From: Pseudomonadota bacterium
GTDB lineage: Bacteria > Desulfobacterota > Syntrophorhabdia > Syntrophorhabdales > Syntrophorhabdaceae
DNA: 64,000 nt
Direction: 5' to 3'
NCBI GenBank assembly: GCA_026388315.1
Contig: JAPLKA010000055.1
Location: 1 to 64,000 of the forward strand
Of this stretch, positions 16,661-24,765 are shown piece by piece. The notes beneath the pieces were generated by a model. It searched no databases and was not told where the DNA came from. It saw only the letters and a program-made list of their open reading frames with translations. Every line of letters starts with the position of its first letter. Position 1 is the first letter of the stretch. A program made the translations under genes and the position numbers.

Positions 16661-17791
16661 ATGATGGAAGAGTCTTTTGGGCGCGTGGATCGGATCGAGG
16701 TCTTTATCTTGAGAGTACCTCTAAACTTTCCTTTTGAGACAAGCTTTGGGGTGCAGAAGGAGAAAGAGGCGCTCATTGTCCGGGTTGATGCCGGGGGAGT
16801 GATCGGCTGGGGTGAGTGTGTAGCCACCTATGCACCGCTTTTCAACTACGAAACGACAAAAACAGCCCTCCACGTGATTAAGGAGTTCCTTGCCCCATCT
16901 CTTGCTAAGGCTGATACCCTGGCAGGTGTTTTCTCCGGTTTTCAACTGGTGCGAGGCCATTTAATGGCAAAAGCCGCGCTGGAGAATGCGCTCCTTGATG
17001 TGCTGGCCAGACAGAAGGGTATATCCCTCTCCGTCCTCCTGGGTGGAGAAAAAAAGACGAGAATCCCATCAGGTATCAGTATTGGAATAGCCAAAGATAT
17101 TCCCGCACTTATCAGGACCATTGAAGATGCCCTGACGAAAAGGTATCATCGGGTCAAGCTGAAAATCAAAAAAGGAATGGATATCGCAATACTGGAAGCT
17201 GTGCGGGACTGGTTCCCACATATTCCCCTCACAGTTGACGCAAACGCAAATTACACGCCGTCAGATGAAGGGCTAATCGGGACAATGGACGGCTTCAACC
17301 TTGCCATGATAGAACAGCCCTATACCTACGATGATTTGTACCAACACTCCCTTCTTCAGAGAAAATTGAGTACATCGATCTGTCTGGATGAATCGATAAA
17401 GACCATAGATGATGCCCGAACCGCTATGGCACTCGGTAGCTGCCGTATAATCAACATCAAACAGGGACGGGTAGGAGGGCTTGTCAACAGCCGGGCAATT
17501 GCCGAATACGTGACAAAGGCAGGCGGATCCGTCTGGTCCGGTGGTATGTTGGAAACGGGCCTGGGGCGGGCGGTGAATCTTCAGCTTCAGACGCTGCCGG
17601 GTTTTGATGCACCAGGCGACACAGCAGAGACCGCACGATTTTACAGAGAGGATATCGTGGAACCATCGGCTGCGCTCGATACAGAGGGATACATTGCCGT
17701 TCCCCCGGGAGTTGGTATAGGCGTAACAGTTCTGGAGAAGCGGTTACAGACCTTCGCTATTCATCATGAGGTGCTCTTCGGGATAGGGTAG
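16661..17791 (+). CDS. Enolase-superfamily o-succinylbenzoate synthase / N-succinylamino-acid racemase
   Basis: About 376 residues of the muconate-lactonizing enolase subgroup. The barrel has the catalytic KLKIKKG (K-x-K) near 165, metal ligands in TVDANANY, MIEQPYT and CLDESI, and the second lysine in INIKQGRVGG. The SGGMLETGLGRAVNLQLQTLPGF...PGDT end is typical of MenC type 2/NSAR proteins. No other menaquinone gene is nearby, so an N-succinylamino-acid racemase role with the upstream GNAT protein is plausible; OSBS activity is equally possible. ATG 16661 was chosen because AGGAGGAGG lies 5 bases upstream; a GTG at 16628 is in frame. Confidence 0.85.
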   Translation: MMEESFGRVDRIEVFILRVPLNFPFETSFGVQKEKEALIVRVDAGGVIGWGECVATYAPLFNYETTKTALHVIKEFLAPSLAKADTLAGVFSGFQLVRGHLMAKAALENALLDVLARQKGISLSVLLGGEKKTRIPSGISIGIAKDIPALIRTIEDALTKRYHRVKLKIKKGMDIAILEAVRDWFPHIPLTVDANANYTPSDEGLIGTMDGFNLAMIEQPYTYDDLYQHSLLQRKLSTSICLDESIKTIDDARTAMALGSCRIINIKQGRVGGLVNSRAIAEYVTKAGGSVWSGGMLETGLGRAVNLQLQTLPGFDAPGDTAETARFYREDIVEPSAALDTEGYIAVPPGVGIGVTVLEKRLQTFAIHHEVLFGIG

Positions 17792-17822
17792 CGTTGATGT
17801 TTTTTCCCCCGAAGGACTCGAA

Positions 17823-19262
17823 TCAGATATGTTCCCCATCCTTTCCGGCATTGGCAGGTTTGGCGATTACAGGATAACGGGAGGAGAAAAATAGCCCTGC
17901 CATAAAAACCCATCCTCCGATAAAAAAACAGACCCGGAAGCCTGTCATCAACTGGGATATGCTGGCAGTACTACTCAGGGGACCGCTCCCGGTTTCCGGC
18001 AAAAACAGGGAGAAAATCGTTTCGAAAATACAGACGCCAAATGTTATGCTGAGGCGACTAAAAGTGCTGTAAAGTGCAGAGGCAACACCGTGATGTTCCT
18101 GAGGGATGTCTCCCATGAGCGACCTGTTATTCGGCGATATAAAGAGTCCGAAGGTTACTCCCAGGGTACTAAGATAGATTACCACAGGAACGAAGCTGTC
18201 CCGGCCGAGCAGAAATGAGAAAAAGAAGGCTGCACCGGAGCCTGCCGCCATGGCAATCATACAAAGCGTCCTAGCCGACATTTTGTCAGACAGTCTGCCT
18301 GAAACAGGACCCATAGACATGTAGACGAGGGAATAGAAGAGGATCATGAGACCGGCTGCCTGCGGGGTGAGACCCCGTGCGGTCTGGAGGTAGAAAGGCA
18401 AGAGGAAGGAGCTTCCTGCCATAAACATGAAGGCCATCATGGCAGACAGGTTGGAGTAAAGGAAGGACTTGATCCGATAGAGCCGGAAATCGATAAGGGG
18501 TTCCTTCTGTCTGGCTTCGTGGCGGAGAAAGAGGATAAGAAGAATGGAAGCGCCAATAAAACTACCGATAATAGCGGGCGACATCCACCCGAACTCACTA
18601 CCTTTGTTCAAGGCAAAGAGGAACCCGCTTATGATGAGAAATGAGAGGATCACCCCTGTTAAATCCAGGCTTCCTCCGGGCTTGGCATGGGAAGGTCTGT
18701 TTTCAGGCAACATTTTGATGGCAATCCAGATTGCCGCAATGCCGATGGGAAGATTGATGCGAAATATCCAGGGCCATGAGACAAATCCCGTTATAATACC
18801 GCCCAGAGGTGCGCCAAGGGTAATGCCGAGGGCAGCGGAAGAGGCCATGAGGCCAAAGGCCCAACCGCGCAGGTGCTCGGGAATAAAGGCAGGGATAAGG
18901 GCATAGACGCATATGGTCAGCATGGCCCCTCCGATGCCCTGGAGACCTCTTGAGATGAAGAGCATCTCTATATTGAGGGAATAGCCGCAGAGGAGTGAGG
19001 CGATGGTAAAGATCGCATAGCCTATGAGGAATATACGCTTAAGACCCATGCGGTCGGCCAGCTTGCCAAAGAGAGGCAATGTGGCCGTCAAAAAGAGGAG
19101 GTAGTACAGGGAAACACCAGAGACCGTGCCGGTTCCCACGTGGTAATCATTGGATATTGTGGGCAGGGCAATATTCACGATATAAGAGTCGAGCATAGTA
19201 ATAAATGCGGCGAGGCAGGCACTGAACACTATCCATCTGTATTTTTTCTTCTGATCATCCAT
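17823..19262 (-). CDS. MFS drug/solute transporter (DHA2-like)
   Basis: About 479 residues with many hydrophobic helices. The first block AAFITMLDSYIVNIALPTIS and the GKLADRMGLKRIFLIG loop are typical of DHA2-family multidrug exporters with about 14 transmembrane helices. Substrate is unknown. ATG 19262 gives the standard N-terminus MDDQKKKYRW; the longer frame to 19346 adds a cysteine-rich leader that does not fit. It converges on the racemase-like gene with a 31-base gap and is transcribed alone. Confidence 0.88.
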   Translation of the reverse strand: MDDQKKKYRWIVFSACLAAFITMLDSYIVNIALPTISNDYHVGTGTVSGVSLYYLLFLTATLPLFGKLADRMGLKRIFLIGYAIFTIASLLCGYSLNIEMLFISRGLQGIGGAMLTICVYALIPAFIPEHLRGWAFGLMASSAALGITLGAPLGGIITGFVSWPWIFRINLPIGIAAIWIAIKMLPENRPSHAKPGGSLDLTGVILSFLIISGFLFALNKGSEFGWMSPAIIGSFIGASILLILFLRHEARQKEPLIDFRLYRIKSFLYSNLSAMMAFMFMAGSSFLLPFYLQTARGLTPQAAGLMILFYSLVYMSMGPVSGRLSDKMSARTLCMIAMAAGSGAAFFFSFLLGRDSFVPVVIYLSTLGVTFGLFISPNNRSLMGDIPQEHHGVASALYSTFSRLSITFGVCIFETIFSLFLPETGSGPLSSTASISQLMTGFRVCFFIGGWVFMAGLFFSSRYPVIAKPANAGKDGEHI

Positions 19263-19407
19263 ATTCCACCATGATAAACATCGTTTTGCGTTACTCCCAC
19301 GGCACAAGCAAAACATAAATACCATATATGCCACATGTCTTGTCAAAGGAAAGAAATGTGCGGTATATTGTTTTAATTCTTAAGGCTTTAGGGGAGGGTA
19401 AAGGTTA

Positions 19408-20424
19408 TTAGAGCCCGATCCCGCCAATTGTTGCCCCGCAGAAAGTGCAGGCGCCATCCTTAATGTTATAATCGGTAATCGAATATCCGTAGCGCCTTAT
19501 GACAGGTTTATTGCAATTATAACAATAGGTATTTTCACCATCTGAACCGGGGATATTCCCTTCGTAGACGTACCGTAACCCTTCTTCCATGCCAATTTGA
19601 CGTGCCCTGTGAAGGGCTTTAGGTGATGTTCTGTTCACATCGAGGAGTTTATAGGTGGGATAAAAGGCGCTTACGTGCCAGGGGGTTTCTGCGCCGAGTT
19701 CATCCTTTATGAATTTGGCTATACCCTGCAATTCTTTCTCACTGTCGTTATGGCCGGGGATGATGAGTGTCGTAAGCTCAATCCATATACCAAGTTTCTT
19801 GTAAAGCCTTATCGTGTCGAGGACACGCGAGAGGTCGGCGCCACAAACCTTTCTGTAAAAGTCTTCACTGAAACCCTTCAGGTCGATATTAGCTGCATCG
19901 AGGAACGGTTTTATTGCAGTGAGCGGCTCATCTTGAATATAGCCATTTGTTACAAAATTGTTGGCAATCCCTTTTTCTTTGGCGAGTTTAGCAATATCAA
20001 AGGCATATTCATAAAATATTGTTGGTTCGGTGTAGGTATAGGATATGCTTTTGCATCCTGACCTCTGCGCCAGCTCCACCACCTCTTGTGGGGACATTTT
20101 TTGTCCGACGATCTGTGTATTGTCCATTGGCATCTGGGAGATTTCATAGTTCTGGCAATGGAGGCACCTAAAATTGCATCCCGCTGTGGCAATGGAAAAG
20201 GCCTTAGAACCGGGGTAAAAATGGAAGAAAGGCTTTTTTTCAATGGGGTCTACATGATAGGAACAGGGCATCCCATAAACCAGAGAATAGAGGATGCCAC
20301 TCCTGTTTTCTCTGACACTGCATATACCACGCTTACTTTCGGCGATTAGGCAGTTATGCCGGCAGAGATGACAATGTACCTTATTGTCGTCAAGTTTTTC
20401 ATAGAATGAAGCTTCCCTGATCAT
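19408..20424 (-). CDS. amrS: AmmeMemoRadiSam system radical SAM protein (PflA-like)
   Basis: A 338-residue radical SAM protein. The N-terminus has CHLCRHNC, then the radical SAM cluster CNFRCLHC at about 83-90, followed by the PflA-like barrel and a C-terminal CYNCNKPVIRRYG...CTFCG zinc-like tail. This architecture fits the AmmeMemoRadiSam radical SAM protein (COG1180) rather than a glycyl-radical activase, although the exact reaction is unknown. The partner AMMECR1 and Memo-like genes are not in the window. It is probably oxygen-sensitive and cytoplasmic. It lies 60 bases after lon on the same strand. Confidence 0.85.
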   Translation of the reverse strand: MIREASFYEKLDDNKVHCHLCRHNCLIAESKRGICSVRENRSGILYSLVYGMPCSYHVDPIEKKPFFHFYPGSKAFSIATAGCNFRCLHCQNYEISQMPMDNTQIVGQKMSPQEVVELAQRSGCKSISYTYTEPTIFYEYAFDIAKLAKEKGIANNFVTNGYIQDEPLTAIKPFLDAANIDLKGFSEDFYRKVCGADLSRVLDTIRLYKKLGIWIELTTLIIPGHNDSEKELQGIAKFIKDELGAETPWHVSAFYPTYKLLDVNRTSPKALHRARQIGMEEGLRYVYEGNIPGSDGENTYCYNCNKPVIRRYGYSITDYNIKDGACTFCGATIGGIGL

Positions 20425-20484
20425 AAAATATGTCCTGTTTGTTCAACCAATTAAACTATTTTTAACCAGCATCATGGATCGGTT

Positions 20485-22821
20485 TTATTTTTCTCCGAAA
20501 ATAGCCTTTACCACTTCATCCATATTTTTCACAGGCACGAACTTGATTTTTTTCTTCACATATCCGGGTATTTCAACGAGTTCTCCCATATTTTCATCGG
20601 GTAGAATGATTGTCTCTATTCGTGCCCGGAGGGCGGCGAGCGTTTTCTCTTTCAGGCCGCCTATGGGTAAAACCCTTCCGGTGAGGGTAATCTCTCCTGT
20701 CATGGCAATCTTTCTGTTCACATGCCTTTTTGTAATGGCGCTTATCATGGCAACGGCCATGGTGATACCTGCCGATGGACCATCTTTAGGAATTGCCCCC
20801 TGAGGGGTGTGCACGTGCATCTCAAGCGTATCGAAGATATCTCCGTTGATGCCGAGCGCTTCAGCTTTGGATTTGATGTAGGTCAGGGCTGCCTGTACGG
20901 ATTCCTTCATTACGTCACCCATGTTGCCGGTGAGGGTCAGGTCTTTTTTCCCTTTTCTGCATGATGCCTCGATGTAGAGGACATCACCGCCGAATTCTGT
21001 CCATGCAAGGCCACTCACTACACCGATAGAATCGAGTTCTGAATCGCTTTCAGGAAGATATTTTGAGGGTCCTAAGAATGTATGGAGGTTTTTAGTTGTC
21101 ACCACAATTTTTCGTTTATCACCTTCTGCAATTTTTCGTGCTGCTTTTCTTCCGATGGCGGCAATCTTCCTTTCAAGACTTCGCAAGCCGGCTTCACGCG
21201 TATAGTCCAGTATGATTTTTGCAATGCCGTGGTCTGCAAATGCGAGGTTCTTTTCCTTCAGTCCATTCTCATTGAGCTGTTTCGGAATAAGGTATTTTTT
21301 AGCGATAACAAGCTTTTCCTTCTCCGTATACCCCGCTATATCTATGACCTCCATCCTGTCTTTCAGGGCAGAGGGTATGGTATCAATCCTGTTTGCCGTT
21401 GTGATGAACATGACCTTCGAGAGGTCAAAGGGTAGGTTAAGGTAGTGGTCGCTGAATGAATTGTTCTGCTCAGGGTCGAGTACTTCAAGCAGGGCGCTTG
21501 CAGGGTCTCCCCTGAAGTCGTTACCAAGCTTGTCAATCTCGTCCATCATGAACACAGGATTGTTTGCGCCGGCCTGTTTGATGCTCTGGATTATTCTTCC
21601 CGGCATGGAGCCCACGTATGTCCTCCTGTGGCCCCTTATCTCAGCCTCATCTCTAACGCCACCCAGAGAGATTCTCGTGAATTTTCGCCCTACCGCCCTG
21701 GCAATCGATTTTCCGAGAGATGTCTTTCCCACACCGGGAGGTCCCACAAAACAGAGAATGGGTCCTTTTATTTCTCCTTTCAGCTTCAAGACGCTTAAGA
21801 ACTCAAGGATCCTCTCCTTTACCTTTTCAAGGTCATAATGATCTTCGTCGAGCACTTTCTTCGCCGGTTTTATATCAATGTTGTCTTTTGTTGATATGCT
21901 CCATGGAAGCTCTACAAGCCATTCGACATACGTCCTTATCATGGAGGATTCCATGGCGTCAGGGTGCATCATGTCGAGCCGGTCGAGCTGTTTCTTTGCC
22001 TCTTTTTCAACGTCTTTGGGCATCTTCGCCTTTTTTATCCGTTTCTGCAGGTCTTCTATCTCTTCAGTCCTCTCGTCGCTTTCTCCGAGCTCGTTTTTGA
22101 TTGCCTTCATCTGCTCTCTCAGGAAATAATCCCTCTGGCTCTTTGTCATCTCGTCTTTTGCCTGTGAGAGTATCTTGGCCTGCATATTCAGGAGTTCTAT
22201 CTCTTTCCCGAGGATTTCCGAGAGCTTTCTCAGGCGTAAAATCGGGTCTATTATTTCGAGGATTTCCTGGGCCTTATCGACTGCAATCCCGAGGTTGGCG
22301 GCTGCAATGTCGGCAAGTTTTCCCGGCTCATCAATGGTGTCGAGAACCATGAGTATATCAGGGGGTACCATTCTGCCCATTGAAACAACCTTCTCCATCT
22401 CTTCCTTCACATAACGCATAAGTGCTTCGATTTCGAGGGTAATCTCGGTGATGATAGGCTCCTCAATGGGTTCTATCCTGACTAAAAAAGTAGGGGTTTC
22501 CTGGACATATTCCTTGACAGTGGCCTTTTTTAATCCCTGAATAAGAACCTTTACCCTCCCGTCGGGGAGTCTCAGCATCCTCATGATCTGTGAGACCACA
22601 CCCACGGAGTATATCCTTTCCGGCAGTGGGTCTTCGTCGGTCAAATCCTTTTGCGCGGCTACAAGGATCAACCTGTCCTTGGATAAAGATTTTTCCACGG
22701 CGTTGATAGACATGTCTCTCCCCACAAACAGTGGGAGAATAACTGAAGGATACATGACCATATCTCTCACAGGGAGAAGTGGTATGATCGTAGGTATATC
22801 AAATGTTTCGCTTTCCATCAT
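20485..22821 (-). CDS. lon: ATP-dependent Lon protease
   Basis: A 778-residue LonA protein. It has the N-terminal substrate-binding domain (about 10-200), a helical region with SQRDYFLREQMKAIKNELGE, the AAA+ module with GPPGVGKT at 360-367, and a C-terminal serine protease domain with KDGPSAG, where Ser about 683 and Lys about 724 form the catalytic dyad. Length is normal. It degrades misfolded and regulatory proteins in the cytoplasm. The M18 aminopeptidase gene lies 29 bases upstream on the same strand, so the two proteolysis genes are probably co-transcribed. Confidence 0.97.
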   Translation of the reverse strand: MMESETFDIPTIIPLLPVRDMVMYPSVILPLFVGRDMSINAVEKSLSKDRLILVAAQKDLTDEDPLPERIYSVGVVSQIMRMLRLPDGRVKVLIQGLKKATVKEYVQETPTFLVRIEPIEEPIITEITLEIEALMRYVKEEMEKVVSMGRMVPPDILMVLDTIDEPGKLADIAAANLGIAVDKAQEILEIIDPILRLRKLSEILGKEIELLNMQAKILSQAKDEMTKSQRDYFLREQMKAIKNELGESDERTEEIEDLQKRIKKAKMPKDVEKEAKKQLDRLDMMHPDAMESSMIRTYVEWLVELPWSISTKDNIDIKPAKKVLDEDHYDLEKVKERILEFLSVLKLKGEIKGPILCFVGPPGVGKTSLGKSIARAVGRKFTRISLGGVRDEAEIRGHRRTYVGSMPGRIIQSIKQAGANNPVFMMDEIDKLGNDFRGDPASALLEVLDPEQNNSFSDHYLNLPFDLSKVMFITTANRIDTIPSALKDRMEVIDIAGYTEKEKLVIAKKYLIPKQLNENGLKEKNLAFADHGIAKIILDYTREAGLRSLERKIAAIGRKAARKIAEGDKRKIVVTTKNLHTFLGPSKYLPESDSELDSIGVVSGLAWTEFGGDVLYIEASCRKGKKDLTLTGNMGDVMKESVQAALTYIKSKAEALGINGDIFDTLEMHVHTPQGAIPKDGPSAGITMAVAMISAITKRHVNRKIAMTGEITLTGRVLPIGGLKEKTLAALRARIETIILPDENMGELVEIPGYVKKKIKFVPVKNMDEVVKAIFGEK

Positions 22822-22850
22822 AATGTTTATGGTGCCTCCATATGGTTTAG

Positions 22851-24203
22851 TTACGATTTGAAAAAGACATGAAAAGCCCTGTATGTTTCGTATACATCGA
22901 GCTTGCTTGATACTTCGAAGGGGGAATGCATGGTGAGGATCGGGGTGCCACAGTCGATAATATCCATGCCGTAAACGGCAAGATGCTTCGCTACTGTTCC
23001 ACCTCCACCCTGATCGATTTTCCCGAGCTCGCCGGTCTGCCAGAGTATGTCCTCTCTGTCAAAGAGCCTTCGTATTTCACCGACATACTCTGCATGGGCA
23101 TCGCTTGCGCCACCCTTACCGCCGTGACCGGTAAACTTTGTCACGCAAATGCCGCGGCCGAGATAGCAGGCGTTCTGTTTTTCGTGTACATCCTGGTACA
23201 TGGGATTTACGGGGCCGTTCACATCAGCCGAAACAGCCCTTGATTTAAAGAGCATCTTTCTCACCGTTACCTCATCTGCTTTCAGATCCATACCTTCAAG
23301 GATGTTGTATAAAAATATTTGAAGGGCATTGGACTGCATGCCTGTATCGCCTTCTGAGCCTATCTCTTCTTTATCTGTAAAGATTGCAAGACATGAACGG
23401 CCCGGGTCACAGGTGTCGCAGAACGCTTCGAGGAGTGTATATGCACAGGCTCTGTCATCCTGGCCGTAAGCGCCAATCATGCTCCGGTCGATGCCGACGT
23501 CCCTTGCCTTAAAGGCAGGCACGACCTCCAGTTCGGCGCTGATGAAATCATCTTCCATGATGCCGTACCGGTCATGCAAAAGCTTGAGTATGCCTTTCTT
23601 TACTCCCTCTTTCTCAACGCCCACAAGGGGGATGCTGCCGAAGAGAACCGCAAGCTTTTCCCCTTCTATTGCCTCTGATAGTTTTTTTTCATCCTGGGCT
23701 TTTCGTGAAAGGTGCGGCAGCAGGTCATCGATAACGAATACAGGGTCGCTGTCTTCTTCTCCTATGGAGAGCTCAATTTTTGTTCCGTCTGCTTTTATAA
23801 CAACCCCGTGGAGGGCTAAGGGTATTGCAACCCACTGATATTTCTTGATTCCTCCGTAATAATGGGTACGAAGGAGGGCAAGGTCAACGTCTTCAAAGAG
23901 CGGATTCTGTTTCAGGTCAAGCCTCGGTGCATCTATATGGGCTGCGATGATATTCAATCCTTCAGTGAGTGGGGATTTCCCTCTCATAAAGGCAAAAACA
24001 GTCTTACCTTTATTGATCATGTATGTATTCTCATGTCTGAAATCATCGTTGAACCCTTTTTTGATGAGGGTGTTTTCTATCAGTCTTGCCGCTTCTCTCT
24101 CTGTCTTGGCCAGATCGAGAAACCCCTTATACCCTTCGCAAAACTCGAATATCTCTTTTATGTTTTCCTTTGATCTTTGCTTCCAGCCCGATTGTTTTGT
24201 CAT
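22851..24203 (-). CDS. M18-family metallo-aminopeptidase
   Basis: A 450-residue zinc aminopeptidase of the M18 family. Metal-binding blocks are AAHIDAPRLD (about 87-96), TDKEEIGSEG (about 258-267) and CGTPILTMHSPFEV near the C-terminus. It removes N-terminal residues from peptides, probably finishing degradation started by Lon, whose gene follows 29 bases downstream. It resembles bacterial probable M18 aminopeptidase 1. No signal peptide is visible. The start has no strong ribosome binding site, but the N-terminus has a normal length. Confidence 0.92.
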   Translation of the reverse strand: MTKQSGWKQRSKENIKEIFEFCEGYKGFLDLAKTEREAARLIENTLIKKGFNDDFRHENTYMINKGKTVFAFMRGKSPLTEGLNIIAAHIDAPRLDLKQNPLFEDVDLALLRTHYYGGIKKYQWVAIPLALHGVVIKADGTKIELSIGEEDSDPVFVIDDLLPHLSRKAQDEKKLSEAIEGEKLAVLFGSIPLVGVEKEGVKKGILKLLHDRYGIMEDDFISAELEVVPAFKARDVGIDRSMIGAYGQDDRACAYTLLEAFCDTCDPGRSCLAIFTDKEEIGSEGDTGMQSNALQIFLYNILEGMDLKADEVTVRKMLFKSRAVSADVNGPVNPMYQDVHEKQNACYLGRGICVTKFTGHGGKGGASDAHAEYVGEIRRLFDREDILWQTGELGKIDQGGGGTVAKHLAVYGMDIIDCGTPILTMHSPFEVSSKLDVYETYRAFHVFFKS

Positions 24204-24321
24204 GGTTTTTAGATTTCTAAGTTAACATTAACAGAATTTATATGGTGAGTCAAGACAGCATCCGTTCTTGTATAGTTCTCTATTACAGGAGCTTGCGTCA
24301 CCCCCTCCACAGGCAAAGCCA

Positions 24322-24344
24322 CGACCCGCAAGCGGGTGCCCCGG
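24322..24344. repeat. Dispersed palindromic repeat, copy c
   Basis: GACCCGCAAGCGGGTGCCCC is a variant reverse-complement copy of the GGGTACCCGCTTGCGGGT family. It lies between the divergent M18 and XRE genes. Confidence 0.55.
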
Positions 24345-24376
24345 CCTCCCCCTCTCGCTCGCGCTACTCGCTGGGT

Positions 24377-24406
24377 AGATTCCCGCGGGCGAGCCCGTGG
24401 GAATCT
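24377..24406. repeat. 14-bp hairpin with two-base loop
   Basis: AGATTCCCGCGGGC, GA, GCCCGTGGGAATCT form a nearly perfect stem with one G-T pair. It lies 33 bases after the palindrome copy c and upstream of the XRE gene. It could be a REP-like sequence or an operator. Confidence 0.6.
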
Positions 24407-24459
24407 ATAAATCCCATAATATGTTGACAAACACTGAAAATAGTTGATAATACATAGAT

Positions 24460-24660
24460 ATGTCAGTAATGTCATCATGGACACCTGATACAATTAAGGA
24501 ACTGAGAAAAACCTGTGGATTGTCAAAGAGAAAATTGGGCTCATTAGTTGGTGCCAGCGGCAACTATATTGCCTGTGTTGAAAAGGGCATAAAAGAACCA
24601 TGTAAAACGTTAAGGATTGCCCTTGATCATCTTGAAGGACAACTGAGGAAAGATCACTGA
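24460..24660 (+). CDS. Small XRE-family helix-turn-helix protein
   Basis: A 66-residue protein that is essentially one HTH domain: TIKELRKTCGLSKRKLGSLV, followed by GNYIACVEKG, the expected recognition helix and turn. It could bind DNA as a dimer, perhaps at the nearby hairpins. ATG 24460 or ATG 24469 could be the start. No partner toxin gene is next to it; the diguanylate cyclase converges on it from the other strand. Function beyond DNA binding is unknown. Confidence 0.7.
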   Translation: MSVMSSWTPDTIKELRKTCGLSKRKLGSLVGASGNYIACVEKGIKEPCKTLRIALDHLEGQLRKDH

Positions 24661-24765
24661 TAAAGGGTATAACCGAAAAGAAGTACGAATGCCTTTTCTG
24701 AGATAGACCATTATCGGCAAAAGTTCTTATATAGCTCAACAATCCGGTTTCTGTCTGCACTTTAT

